Assembly (NCBI GenBank): GCA_947476855.1
Contig: CANJSR010000004.1
Location: 1-37,168 of the forward strand
Direction: 5' to 3'
Length of the DNA: 37,168 nucleotides
Source: Acetobacteraceae bacterium
Lineage (GTDB): Bacteria; Pseudomonadota; Alphaproteobacteria; Acetobacterales; Acetobacteraceae
In this document: piece after piece, positions 30,646 to 37,168 of the stretch
Layout: each line of letters begins with the position of its first letter
Numbering within the stretch: position 1 is the first letter of the stretch
Notes under the pieces: generated by a model
The model's database searches: none
Told to the model about the DNA's origin: nothing
What the model saw: only the letters and a program-made list of their open reading frames with translations
Translations under genes and position numbers: made by a program

Positions 30646-33600
30646 ATGTTCATGAACCGTACCGCAGAGGCCTGGATCCCGGGCTTCACCGACCGCCGAG
30701 CCGAACGTGACCGCCGTGCGGTTGTGCGCAGGCAACAGGCGGCGCTCGCTGCGTTGGAGCAGCACCAGGCGCTGATCGAGGTGTCCGCCGATGGCTCCAT
30801 CATCAGCGCGACACCCCACTTCGCCAATCTGCTCGGCATGGCGCCAGCCCAGTTGGCGGGCAAGTCCTACAGTGCCCTGCTGGCTGCATCGGAACGCGAC
30901 AGTGCCGCCGCACGCGCATTCGTTTCGGATATTGCGCGGGCGGAGGCCGTATCGACCCATTTGCGTCATGCCAGCAGGGATGGAAGCGAGGTTGTTCTGC
31001 GGCTGCGGGCCGTGCCCGTTCCGGCCGATGGCGACGTGCCGGCCCGCGCCATCGTCCTGGCGGAGGATGCAACCAACGCCAACCGGCAAGTTACCGTCGG
31101 CCGCCTTGCACGCGAGGCGCTTGATAGCGTGTCGATCGCTGTCATGACAGTCGACCGGAATTTTGTCGTCACAGGCGTCAATCGCGCAACGCAGGAGCTT
31201 CTGCGCCGCAATCAGGAGTCGTTCCGTACGATTTGGCCGGGCTTCGAAGCCGACAAGATTGTCGGCACGAACATCGACATGTTCCATAACGATCCGAAGC
31301 ACCAGCGCCGGCTTCTGGCGGATGAATCACAGTTGCCGTTCCGCACCGACATCTCGGTGGGCGACCTGAAGTTTGCCTTGAGCGTCAGCGCCAGCCATGA
31401 CGCGAGCGGGGCCTATGATGGCAACATCCTGGAATGGATGGACGTATCGGACCTTCGCATCCAGCAAGGCCAGCTTGCCGCCATGGACCGTTCCCAGGCG
31501 GTGATCGAGTTCAGCCTCGACGGTCGTATCCTCAGCGCCAACGCGAACTTTCTCACGACACTCGGCTATACGATCGAGGAAATCCGTGGCCAGCACCATT
31601 CGATCTTCGTCGATCCGGCGTATCGTTCCAGCGCGGACTACAAGGCATTCTGGGAGAAGCTGGGACGCGGCGAGTATGACGCCGGCGCTTACAAGCGTAT
31701 CGGCAAGGGCGGTCGCACGGTCTGGATTCAGGCGTCGTACAACCCGGTCCTCGACCAGAATGGCCGTCCCTTCCGTGTGGTCAAGTATGCTACCGACATC
31801 ACGGAGCAGACGAACCGGAACGCCGATTTCCAGGGGCAGATTGCCGCGATCGGCAAAGCCCAAGGCGTGATCTCGTTTGATCTGACAGGCCGCGTTCTGG
31901 ACGCCAACGAGAATCTGCTGGCTCTGCTTGGATATAGACTGGAAGAGGTCAAGGGGCAGCATCACTCGATGTTCGTGGCCCCGGCGTATCGCGAGACCGC
32001 GGCATATCGCGCCTTCTGGGAGAAGTTGGGCCGCGGGGAGTATGACGCTGGCGAATACAAGCGCATAGGCAAGGGCGGGAGGGAAGTCTGGATCCAGGCC
32101 TCCTACAATCCGATCCTCGACCAGGATGGCAAGCCGTTCAAGGTGGTTAAGTACGCAACGGACATCACCAGCCAGAAGAATATCAGCGCAGATCACGAGG
32201 GACAGATATCCGCGATCGGCAAGTCGCAGGCGGTCATTTCCTTCGATCTCACCGGCCGTGTGCTCGATGCGAACCCGAATTTCCTCGCGGTCATTGGCTA
32301 TCGACTGGAGGAAGTCGCGGGCCAGCACCATTCCATGTTCGTCGAGCCGGGCCATCGCGACAGCTTCGAATACCGCTCATTCTGGGAGAAGCTGGGCCGC
32401 GGTGAGTTTGACGCCGGTCGCTACAAGCGTGTCACCAAGGACGGCAGGGAGCTTTGGATTCAGGCTTCGTACAATCCGATCCTCGATCCGGACGGCAAGC
32501 CCTTCAAGGTTGTAAAGTACGCCACGGACATCACCGAGCAGGTGCTCGCGGCACGGGCGCAGGAAGAAGCGGTCGCGCAGACCGAAGCCATGGTGGCAGA
32601 GGCGCAGCGCAACGAGTTCACCCGGCGCATTCCGCTCGAGGGCAAGACCGGGGCCATCGGTCGCCTGTGCGGCGGCGTGAACAGCATCGTCGATACGCTG
32701 GAGCAGCAGCACGCGATGTCTGAGGCGCTGAAGCGCGCGGTGGCCGAGACTCAGGTGATCGTTTCGGCTGCGCAGACCAACGACCTGAGCAGGCGCATCG
32801 ACATGACCGGCAAGACCGGTGAGATCGGTGAACTCTGCAGCGGGTTGAACGGCATGCTCGACACCATGTCAGGCGTGTTGGCAACGATATCCGAGAGCTG
32901 CGGCACCATTTCGGTCGCGGCACGTGAGATCGCGATGGGCAACACGGATCTCTCCCAGCGCACCGAGGAGCAGGCTGCCTCCCTGGAGGAGACATCGGCG
33001 AGCCTTGAGGAACTGACCAGCACCGTGCGTCAGAACGCCGACAACGCCCAGCAGGCGAACAAGCTTGCAGGCTCTGCCAGCGACATCGCCACGCGCGGCG
33101 GCATGGTTGTGAATGAAGTCGTTCGCACGATGAACGGCATCACCCAGTCCAGCCGCAAGATCAGCGACATCATCGGCGTGATCGACGAGATCGCCTTCCA
33201 GACCAACATTCTGGCGCTGAATGCGGCCGTCGAGGCGGCGCGGGCCGGCGATCAGGGCCGCGGCTTCGCGGTCGTCGCCGCCGAGGTCCGCAGCCTGGCG
33301 CAACGCAGCGCGAACGCCGCGAAAGAGATCAAGGCACTGATCTCCGACTCGGTTGAGAAGGTTGACGACGGCTCGAAACTCGTAGCCTCGGCCGGGCAGA
33401 CGATGGACGAGATCGTCATGTCGGTGAAACGTGTGACCGACATCATGGCGGAGATTTCGGCTGCCTCGCAGGAGCAGTCCGGCGGTCTGGATCAGGTCAA
33501 CACCGCCGTCTCGCAGATGGACAAGATCACGCAGCAGAACGCCGCGCTGGTTGAGGAGGCCGCCGCCGCCGCCAAGTCGATGGAGGAGCAGACCGAAGGG

Positions 33601-33792
33601 TTGCTGCACATGGTGGGTGGTTTCGTTCTGGCACAGGGTCATGCCGTTGCCCCTGCGGCCGCGACGACCACGCGTGGCCCGGCCCCCCGCCCACAGGCGC
33701 GGAAGCCCGCCGCGACAGCGTCTCGGGCCACGCAAGGGCGGAAGGCAGTGGCGGCGTCCGCCAGCGACGATGACGACTGGAAGGAGTTCTGA
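30646..33792 (+). CDS. Soluble five-PAS methyl-accepting chemotaxis protein with CheR pentapeptide
   Basis: A 1048-residue receptor without membrane segments. Two divergent PAS domains (about residues 35-150 and 155-270) precede three near-identical PAS domains of 122 residues each (278-643). Two HAMP-like units follow ([17 protein letters not shown] and [17 protein letters not shown]), then a full signalling domain with tip [38 protein letters not shown]. The C terminus is a flexible Pro/Ala/Arg tail ending DWKEF, which fits the aromatic pentapeptide (like NWETF) that tethers CheR and CheB in enterobacterial receptors. Such PAS units often bind haem, flavin or small molecules; the cofactor is not readable. 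cheR starts 8 bp downstream. Confidence 0.94.
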   Translation: MFMNRTAEAWIPGFTDRRAERDRRAVVRRQQAALAALEQHQALIEVSADGSIISATPHFANLLGMAPAQLAGKSYSALLAASERDSAAARAFVSDIARAEAVSTHLRHASRDGSEVVLRLRAVPVPADGDVPARAIVLAEDATNANRQVTVGRLAREALDSVSIAVMTVDRNFVVTGVNRATQELLRRNQESFRTIWPGFEADKIVGTNIDMFHNDPKHQRRLLADESQLPFRTDISVGDLKFALSVSASHDASGAYDGNILEWMDVSDLRIQQGQLAAMDRSQAVIEFSLDGRILSANANFLTTLGYTIEEIRGQHHSIFVDPAYRSSADYKAFWEKLGRGEYDAGAYKRIGKGGRTVWIQASYNPVLDQNGRPFRVVKYATDITEQTNRNADFQGQIAAIGKAQGVISFDLTGRVLDANENLLALLGYRLEEVKGQHHSMFVAPAYRETAAYRAFWEKLGRGEYDAGEYKRIGKGGREVWIQASYNPILDQDGKPFKVVKYATDITSQKNISADHEGQISAIGKSQAVISFDLTGRVLDANPNFLAVIGYRLEEVAGQHHSMFVEPGHRDSFEYRSFWEKLGRGEFDAGRYKRVTKDGRELWIQASYNPILDPDGKPFKVVKYATDITEQVLAARAQEEAVAQTEAMVAEAQRNEFTRRIPLEGKTGAIGRLCGGVNSIVDTLEQQHAMSEALKRAVAETQVIVSAAQTNDLSRRIDMTGKTGEIGELCSGLNGMLDTMSGVLATISESCGTISVAAREIAMGNTDLSQRTEEQAASLEETSASLEELTSTVRQNADNAQQANKLAGSASDIATRGGMVVNEVVRTMNGITQSSRKISDIIGVIDEIAFQTNILALNAAVEAARAGDQGRGFAVVAAEVRSLAQRSANAAKEIKALISDSVEKVDDGSKLVASAGQTMDEIVMSVKRVTDIMAEISAASQEQSGGLDQVNTAVSQMDKITQQNAALVEEAAAAAKSMEEQTEGLLHMVGGFVLAQGHAVAPAAATTTRGPAPRPQARKPAATASRATQGRKAVAASASDDDDWKEF
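31477..32574 (+). repeat. Three tandem 366-bp PAS repeats
   Basis: Three in-frame units start at 31477, 31843 and 32209, each exactly 366 bp (122 codons). They encode the same series of blocks: SQAVIxFSLDGRxL, then RGQHHSxFVxPx[24 protein letters not shown], [27 protein letters not shown]. Units two and three are the closest. The equal length without indels and the high similarity indicate fairly recent duplication, and the region could change copy number by recombination. Confidence 0.93.
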
Positions 33793-33800
33793 GCAATCCC

Positions 33801-34640
33801 ATGAGCACGGAGACCCTGGAGGCCCCTTTCGCCGAAGCACCACTGACAGCCGAGGACTTCCAGGCGATCGTCGCCATGGTTCGAAAGTCCTCCGGCATCG
33901 TGCTGACCGCCGGAAAGCGTGAACTTGTCTACAGCCGGCTCCGGCGGCGCCTTCGGGCGCTCAACCTCGACAGTTTCGCGGCCTATCGCGCGATCGTCGA
34001 GGGGCCGGATGGCGATGCCGAACGGGTTCGGATGATCAATGCGATCACGACGAACCTGACGGGGTTCTTCCGGGAGCGTCATCACTTCGATTTCCTCGGC
34101 AACGAGCTGCTGCCGAATCTGCCGCGGACCAATCGTCGCCTGCGCGTCTGGTCGGCCGGCTGCTCGTCTGGCGAGGAACCCTATACGCTTGCCATGACAC
34201 TCCGCGGCGCCATGCCGGATATCGATCGCTGGGATGCCCGCATCCTGGCGACCGATATCGACACCGACATGGTCGCGCTGGGGGCGGCCGGACGATACCC
34301 GATGGAGCGTACCGCCGCGATCCCGGCGGAGGTGCGACGCGCCCATGTCAAGCGGATTGACTCCGAAACGGTCGAGATGGGGCCGGAGCTGAAGTCCCTG
34401 ATCGCCTTTCGCAGTCTCAACCTTCTTGGCCCCTGGCCGATGAAGGGACAGTTCGACGTCATATTCTGCCGCAACGTGGTGATCTATTTCGACAAGGCCA
34501 CGCAGCGGACCCTGTTCGACCGGTTCGCGGAACTGCTGGTGCCGAATGGCCATCTCTTTGTCGGCCATTCGGAGACTCTCCACAATATTACTGACCGTTT
34601 TGATCATATCGGCCGGACCATTCACAGGCGCGTGCGATGA
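33801..34640 (+). CDS. cheR: Chemoreceptor glutamate methyltransferase CheR
   Basis: A 279-residue S-adenosylmethionine-dependent methyltransferase. The N-terminal helical domain has GIVLTAGKRELVYSRLRRRLRAL. A linker with NLTGFFRERHHF leads to the catalytic domain, with cofactor motif WSAGCSSGEEPYTLAM and FDVIFCRNVVIYFD and the terminal GHLFVGHSETLHNI. It methylates receptor glutamates for adaptation. Its start lies 8 bp after the large receptor gene, whose C-terminal DWKEF may bind the CheR beta-subdomain. The stop overlaps the cheD start by four bases. The AAGGAG at the end of the receptor gene is about 15 bases upstream, longer than ideal. Confidence 0.95.
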   Translation: MSTETLEAPFAEAPLTAEDFQAIVAMVRKSSGIVLTAGKRELVYSRLRRRLRALNLDSFAAYRAIVEGPDGDAERVRMINAITTNLTGFFRERHHFDFLGNELLPNLPRTNRRLRVWSAGCSSGEEPYTLAMTLRGAMPDIDRWDARILATDIDTDMVALGAAGRYPMERTAAIPAEVRRAHVKRIDSETVEMGPELKSLIAFRSLNLLGPWPMKGQFDVIFCRNVVIYFDKATQRTLFDRFAELLVPNGHLFVGHSETLHNITDRFDHIGRTIHRRVR

Positions 34641-35224
34641 CGGAGATACGACGTGCGGCCGGGCGGAGCCTGAATGATCCACGCCATGGCCGAAACGTCG
34701 TCAAGCTCGCGCCTGGCGATCACGTCATCAGCGATGCGCCCGACACATTGTTGCTCACGATACTCGGCTCCTGCGTGTCGGCCTGCATCAGGGACCCGGT
34801 GGCCGGGGTGGGGGGGATGAACCACTTCATGTTGCCGGAAAGCCCCGATGGTCGGTGGGGGCGCGCGGCCTTCAGCCTGCGCTATGGCAATTTCGCGATG
34901 GAGCAGCTCATAAACGGCATCCTCCGCCAGGGCGGCCGACGGGAGCGGCTGGAGGTCAAGGTCTTTGGTGGCGCCCGCATCGGCCCCGATAGCAGCGAGA
35001 TCGGGGAGCGAAACGCCAACTACGTCGAGGACTATCTTAGGACCGAGGGACTCGTTCCATTAGCGACCGAATTGCGGGGAAGCCGGGCGCGACGGCTTGC
35101 GTACATGCCGGTGAGCGGGCGGGCGTTCATGGTTGAACTGCCGCCGCATGCGACACCGGCCGAGGTCCAAGCACCGGTCTTCCCGTCGCGAATGCCGACG
35201 TCCGGCAGTGTCGAATTGTTCTAG
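34637..35224 (+). CDS. cheD: Chemoreceptor glutamine deamidase CheD
   Basis: A 195-residue protein with the CheD catalytic pair C46 (LLTILGSCVSACIRDP) and H63 (GGMNHFMLPE), 17 residues apart as in Thermotoga CheD. RYGNFAMEQLINGIL, VFGGARI and the IGERNANYVEDYLRTEGL segment are also family features. CheD converts receptor glutamines to glutamates and can also modulate CheC where that is present; no CheC was seen. The start overlaps cheR by four bases, and cheB starts 19 bp after the stop. The last 40 residues are a loosely conserved tail. Confidence 0.94.
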   Translation: MTEIRRAAGRSLNDPRHGRNVVKLAPGDHVISDAPDTLLLTILGSCVSACIRDPVAGVGGMNHFMLPESPDGRWGRAAFSLRYGNFAMEQLINGILRQGGRRERLEVKVFGGARIGPDSSEIGERNANYVEDYLRTEGLVPLATELRGSRARRLAYMPVSGRAFMVELPPHATPAEVQAPVFPSRMPTSGSVELF

Positions 35225-35243
35225 CGCTTCACGGGAGAATTCT

Positions 35244-36305
35244 GTGGCGATACGTGTATTGATTGTCGACGACAGCGCGCTGATGCGCCAGATGTTGACC
35301 GAGATCCTGTCAGCCGATCCCGCGATCGAGGTGGTGGGCACCGCCCCTGATCCTCTGGTCGCGCGGGAGCGGATCAAGGCGCTTTCACCCGATGTCCTGA
35401 CCCTCGATATCGAGATGCCGGTCATGGACGGACTGAGTTTTCTGGAGAAACTGATGGCGCTGCGACCGATGCCGGTCGTGGTGGTCTCGACCCTCACCCG
35501 GAAGGGGGCGGATGCCGCGGTGCGCGCGCTTGAACTGGGCGCCATCGACTCCGTCGGAAAGCCGTTGATCGATCTCCGCACGGGGATGGCCGAACTCTCG
35601 GCCGAACTGATCGGCAAGGTGAAGGCGGCCGCCATGGCGAAACCGCGGGCCAGCGCGAGGGCGCGCGTCAGTGAGAGGCCCCTGGTCGCCGATCCCAGTC
35701 TTTCAACCGCCGGCAGAATCGTTGCGATCGGCGCATCGACCGGCGGGGTGGAAGCGCTGCAGAGCGTGATCGGGCGACTGCCGGCCGGCGCGCCCGCGGT
35801 TCTGGTTGCGCAACACATGCCCGCTGGCTTCACGTCTTCGTTCGCCCGCCGTCTGGACGCCCAATGCGCGGTCAGCGTGATGGAGGCAACGGACGGGCGG
35901 CGCGTGTTGCCAGGTCACGTCTATATCGCTCCGGGCGCTCGGCATCTCGAACTCGTGCGAAGCGGCGCGCACTACGTCTGTCGACTGCATGAGGGGCCGG
36001 CGGTTTCGGGCCATCGGCCTTCGGTCGACGTCCTGTTCCACTCGGTCGCCGCCGCGGCGGGGCGCAATGCGATTGGCATCATCATGACGGGCATGGGCCG
36101 GGACGGCGCCGACGGTCTGCTCGCCATGCGTAAGGCCGGCGCGAGCACTTTCGGTCAAAGCGAGGCGAGTTGCCTCATCTACGGCATGCCGCGGGCAGCC
36201 ATGCTGGCGGGGGCCGTGGAAACGGAACGCCCGCTGGATCGGCTGGCGGAGGAGATCGTGTCCGTGCGGCGTTGCACCGCGGCGGGGGCTGCCGCCGCGC
36301 ATTGA
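35244..36305 (+). CDS. cheB: Chemotaxis methylesterase response regulator CheB
   Basis: A 353-residue two-domain protein. The receiver domain (about 1-120) has D9/D10 and phospho-acceptor D55 (LTLDIEMPVMDGL). The methylesterase domain (about 155-345) has the active-site serine in AIGASTGGVEAL, the histidine in VAQHMPAGFTSSFARRL and the aspartate in IIMTGMGRDGADGLLAM. It removes receptor methyl groups when phosphorylated by CheA. The start is a GTG at 35244 six bases after GGGAG (35233-35237); the frame is open further upstream, but there it reads through cheD out of family. Last gene of the operon, convergent with the OsmC gene 17 bp away. Confidence 0.95.
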   Translation: MAIRVLIVDDSALMRQMLTEILSADPAIEVVGTAPDPLVARERIKALSPDVLTLDIEMPVMDGLSFLEKLMALRPMPVVVVSTLTRKGADAAVRALELGAIDSVGKPLIDLRTGMAELSAELIGKVKAAAMAKPRASARARVSERPLVADPSLSTAGRIVAIGASTGGVEALQSVIGRLPAGAPAVLVAQHMPAGFTSSFARRLDAQCAVSVMEATDGRRVLPGHVYIAPGARHLELVRSGAHYVCRLHEGPAVSGHRPSVDVLFHSVAAAAGRNAIGIIMTGMGRDGADGLLAMRKAGASTFGQSEASCLIYGMPRAAMLAGAVETERPLDRLAEEIVSVRRCTAAGAAAAH

Positions 36306-36322
36306 GTGCCGCGCAACGCCGA

Positions 36323-36805
36323 TCAGGGTACAGCCGTCAGGGCGGTATCGATTGAAACCTCCGACAGGAGGGTCCGGTGGATCGGGCACATGTCCGCGAT
36401 TTCGAGCAGGCGGGCGCGTTGCTCCTCGCTCAACGGTCCGAGCAGTTCGATCCGCCGCTCGATGCTGTCGACGAAGCCTTTTTCGGTTTCGCAGGTCTCG
36501 CAGTCGGCGGCGTGGATTTTCCGATGGCGCAGGCGCACCAGCACGCGTTCCAGCGGCCACGACTTGCGGCTTGCGTAGAGACGCAGCGTCATGGCGGTGC
36601 AGGAGCCTAGGCTCATGAGCAGAAGATCATAGGGCGACGGCCCGGTATCGCGCCCGCCCAGATGCACCGGTTCGTCGGCGAACAGGCCGTGACGGCCATC
36701 GAACAGGAACGTGGTGAACCCATCCTTCTCCGCCTCGGCGACCAGGATCGTGCCTGGTTCAACCGAGAGCGGGTTCGCGGCTTGTGTGTTGGGGACGCTT
36801 GGCAT
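36323..36805 (-). CDS. OsmC-family peroxiredoxin-like protein
   Basis: A 160-residue protein of the OsmC/Ohr superfamily. The reactive pair is C69 (LLMSLGSCTAMTLRLYA) and C140 (DMCPIHRTL). An inserted HAADCETCET segment adds two more cysteines (C102 and C105), a feature of the YhfA-like branch. OsmC and Ohr reduce organic peroxides; the activity of this branch is less certain. ATG 36805 is well supported by AAAGGAG about seven bases upstream. An FNR-like box 60 bases upstream suggests control by oxygen. It is convergent with cheB but has no functional link to it, and the upstream SDR gene runs in the same direction 107 bp away. Confidence 0.9.
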   Translation of the reverse strand: MPSVPNTQAANPLSVEPGTILVAEAEKDGFTTFLFDGRHGLFADEPVHLGGRDTGPSPYDLLLMSLGSCTAMTLRLYASRKSWPLERVLVRLRHRKIHAADCETCETEKGFVDSIERRIELLGPLSEEQRARLLEIADMCPIHRTLLSEVSIDTALTAVP

Positions 36806-36836
36806 CGACGGCTCCTTTCCGTGCGGCAGGGGCCCC

Positions 36837-36878
36837 TTGATACACCCCCCTTGGGGCTGGCTCGTTGAAATTCGTCAA
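36837..36878 (-). promoter_or_regulatory. FNR-like class II promoter of the OsmC gene
   Basis: TTGAA-ATTC-GTCAA (36865-36878) resembles the FNR/FixK site TTGAT-N4-ATCAA with two mismatches, one on each arm. On the leftward strand the hexamer TATCAA (36842-36837) falls where a -10 element should be if the box centre is at -41.5, giving a start near 36830. The geometry is that of a class II FNR-type promoter for the OsmC gene. Binding is inferred. Confidence 0.5.
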
Positions 36879-36912
36879 TGCCGTCCGATGCGCCCCGCCT
36901 GGTCCGCGCCGC

Positions 36913-37168
36913 CTATTGCGCCGTCATGCCGCCATCGATCACCAGTTCCGAGCCGGTGACCCACGACGATTCATCGGACGCCAGGAACAGCACGCCGTTC
37001 GCGATGTCCATCGCGGTGCCGAGCCGGCCCATGGGGGTGCGCTTGAGGAGTTGTTCGCGGATGGCGGGATCGTTGAAGCGGCCGACGGTCAGCGGCGTGT
37101 CGGCGTAGCCGGGGTGGACCGAGTTGATGCGGATATTCTCCTTCGCGTATTGCAGCGCCGCGGACTTG
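36913..37168 (-). CDS. Short-chain dehydrogenase/reductase, C-terminal part, cut by window edge
   Basis: The leftward frame gives 84 C-terminal residues of a classical SDR. It begins just after the catalytic lysine region (KSAALQYAKENIRINSVHPGYADTPL), continues with TPMGRLGTAMDIANGVLFLASDESSW and ends TGSELVIDGGMTAQ, the standard C terminus of FabG-like enzymes. The Rossmann dinucleotide motif and YxxxK lie outside the window, so cofactor and substrate cannot be judged. The stop is a TAG at 36913-36915. Confidence 0.94.
   Translation of the reverse strand, partial: KSAALQYAKENIRINSVHPGYADTPLTVGRFNDPAIREQLLKRTPMGRLGTAMDIANGVLFLASDESSWVTGSELVIDGGMTAQ

Overview
The window is GC-rich, densely coding DNA from an alphaproteobacterium, most likely of the Rhodospirillales/Acetobacteraceae type. 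That placement is inference. It rests on the Hint_2-domain surface protein, the giant GGGGG-repeat autotransporter, the BigR/SqrR-type sulfur regulon and a chemotaxis operon laid out much like those of rhizobia and other alphaproteobacteria. No phage, insertion sequence, CRISPR array, tRNA or rRNA was seen. Both ends cut genes: pepA on the left and a short-chain dehydrogenase on the right.

Layout. (1) 1-1428: end of pepA, overlapping holC, then a convergent twin-CBS gene. (2) 1570-10135: a threonine-synthase-like PLP enzyme, divergent from a 7.2-kb autotransporter gene. (3) 10256-11044: an Asp/Glu-racemase-fold (maleate isomerase/arylmalonate decarboxylase-like) protein with neither family cysteine. 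(4) 11072-17581: a sulfur/persulfide region. A BigR/SqrR-like ArsR repressor, a rhodanese-DUF2892 fusion and a TauE/SafE exporter run leftward. A persulfide-dioxygenase-like MBL hydrolase, thioredoxin 2, a DUF2892 protein and a three-gene adaptor/permease/ATPase exporter run rightward. A nested palindrome lies between the divergent arms, and an FNR-like box lies before the second rightward gene block. (5) 17695-19504: an isochorismatase-family amidohydrolase divergent from an HSL-type esterase. (6) 19546-25242: a 1898-residue beta-repeat protein ending in a Hint domain. (7) 25243-26200: a gap of nearly 1 kb with no convincing gene. (8) 26201-36305: a complete chemotaxis operon, mcp-STAS-cheY-cheA-cheW-mcp-cheR-cheD-cheB. 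(9) 36323-37168: an OsmC-family protein with an FNR-like promoter, then the truncated SDR gene.

How the genes work together. In the sulfur region the repressor probably senses persulfide through two cysteines and releases both arms. MBL hydrolase and rhodanese would oxidise or transfer sulfane sulfur, TauE/SafE would export sulfite or a related anion, and thioredoxin would supply reducing power. The linked exporter is the least explained part and is the best candidate here for an undescribed extension of a known system. In the chemotaxis operon two soluble receptors feed one CheA/CheW/CheY pathway with CheR, CheB and CheD for adaptation. Only the second receptor, with five PAS domains, carries a C-terminal CheR-tethering pentapeptide. 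A small STAS protein sits where rhizobia have CheS. No flagellar or pilus genes are in the window, so the output of the pathway cannot be read from it.
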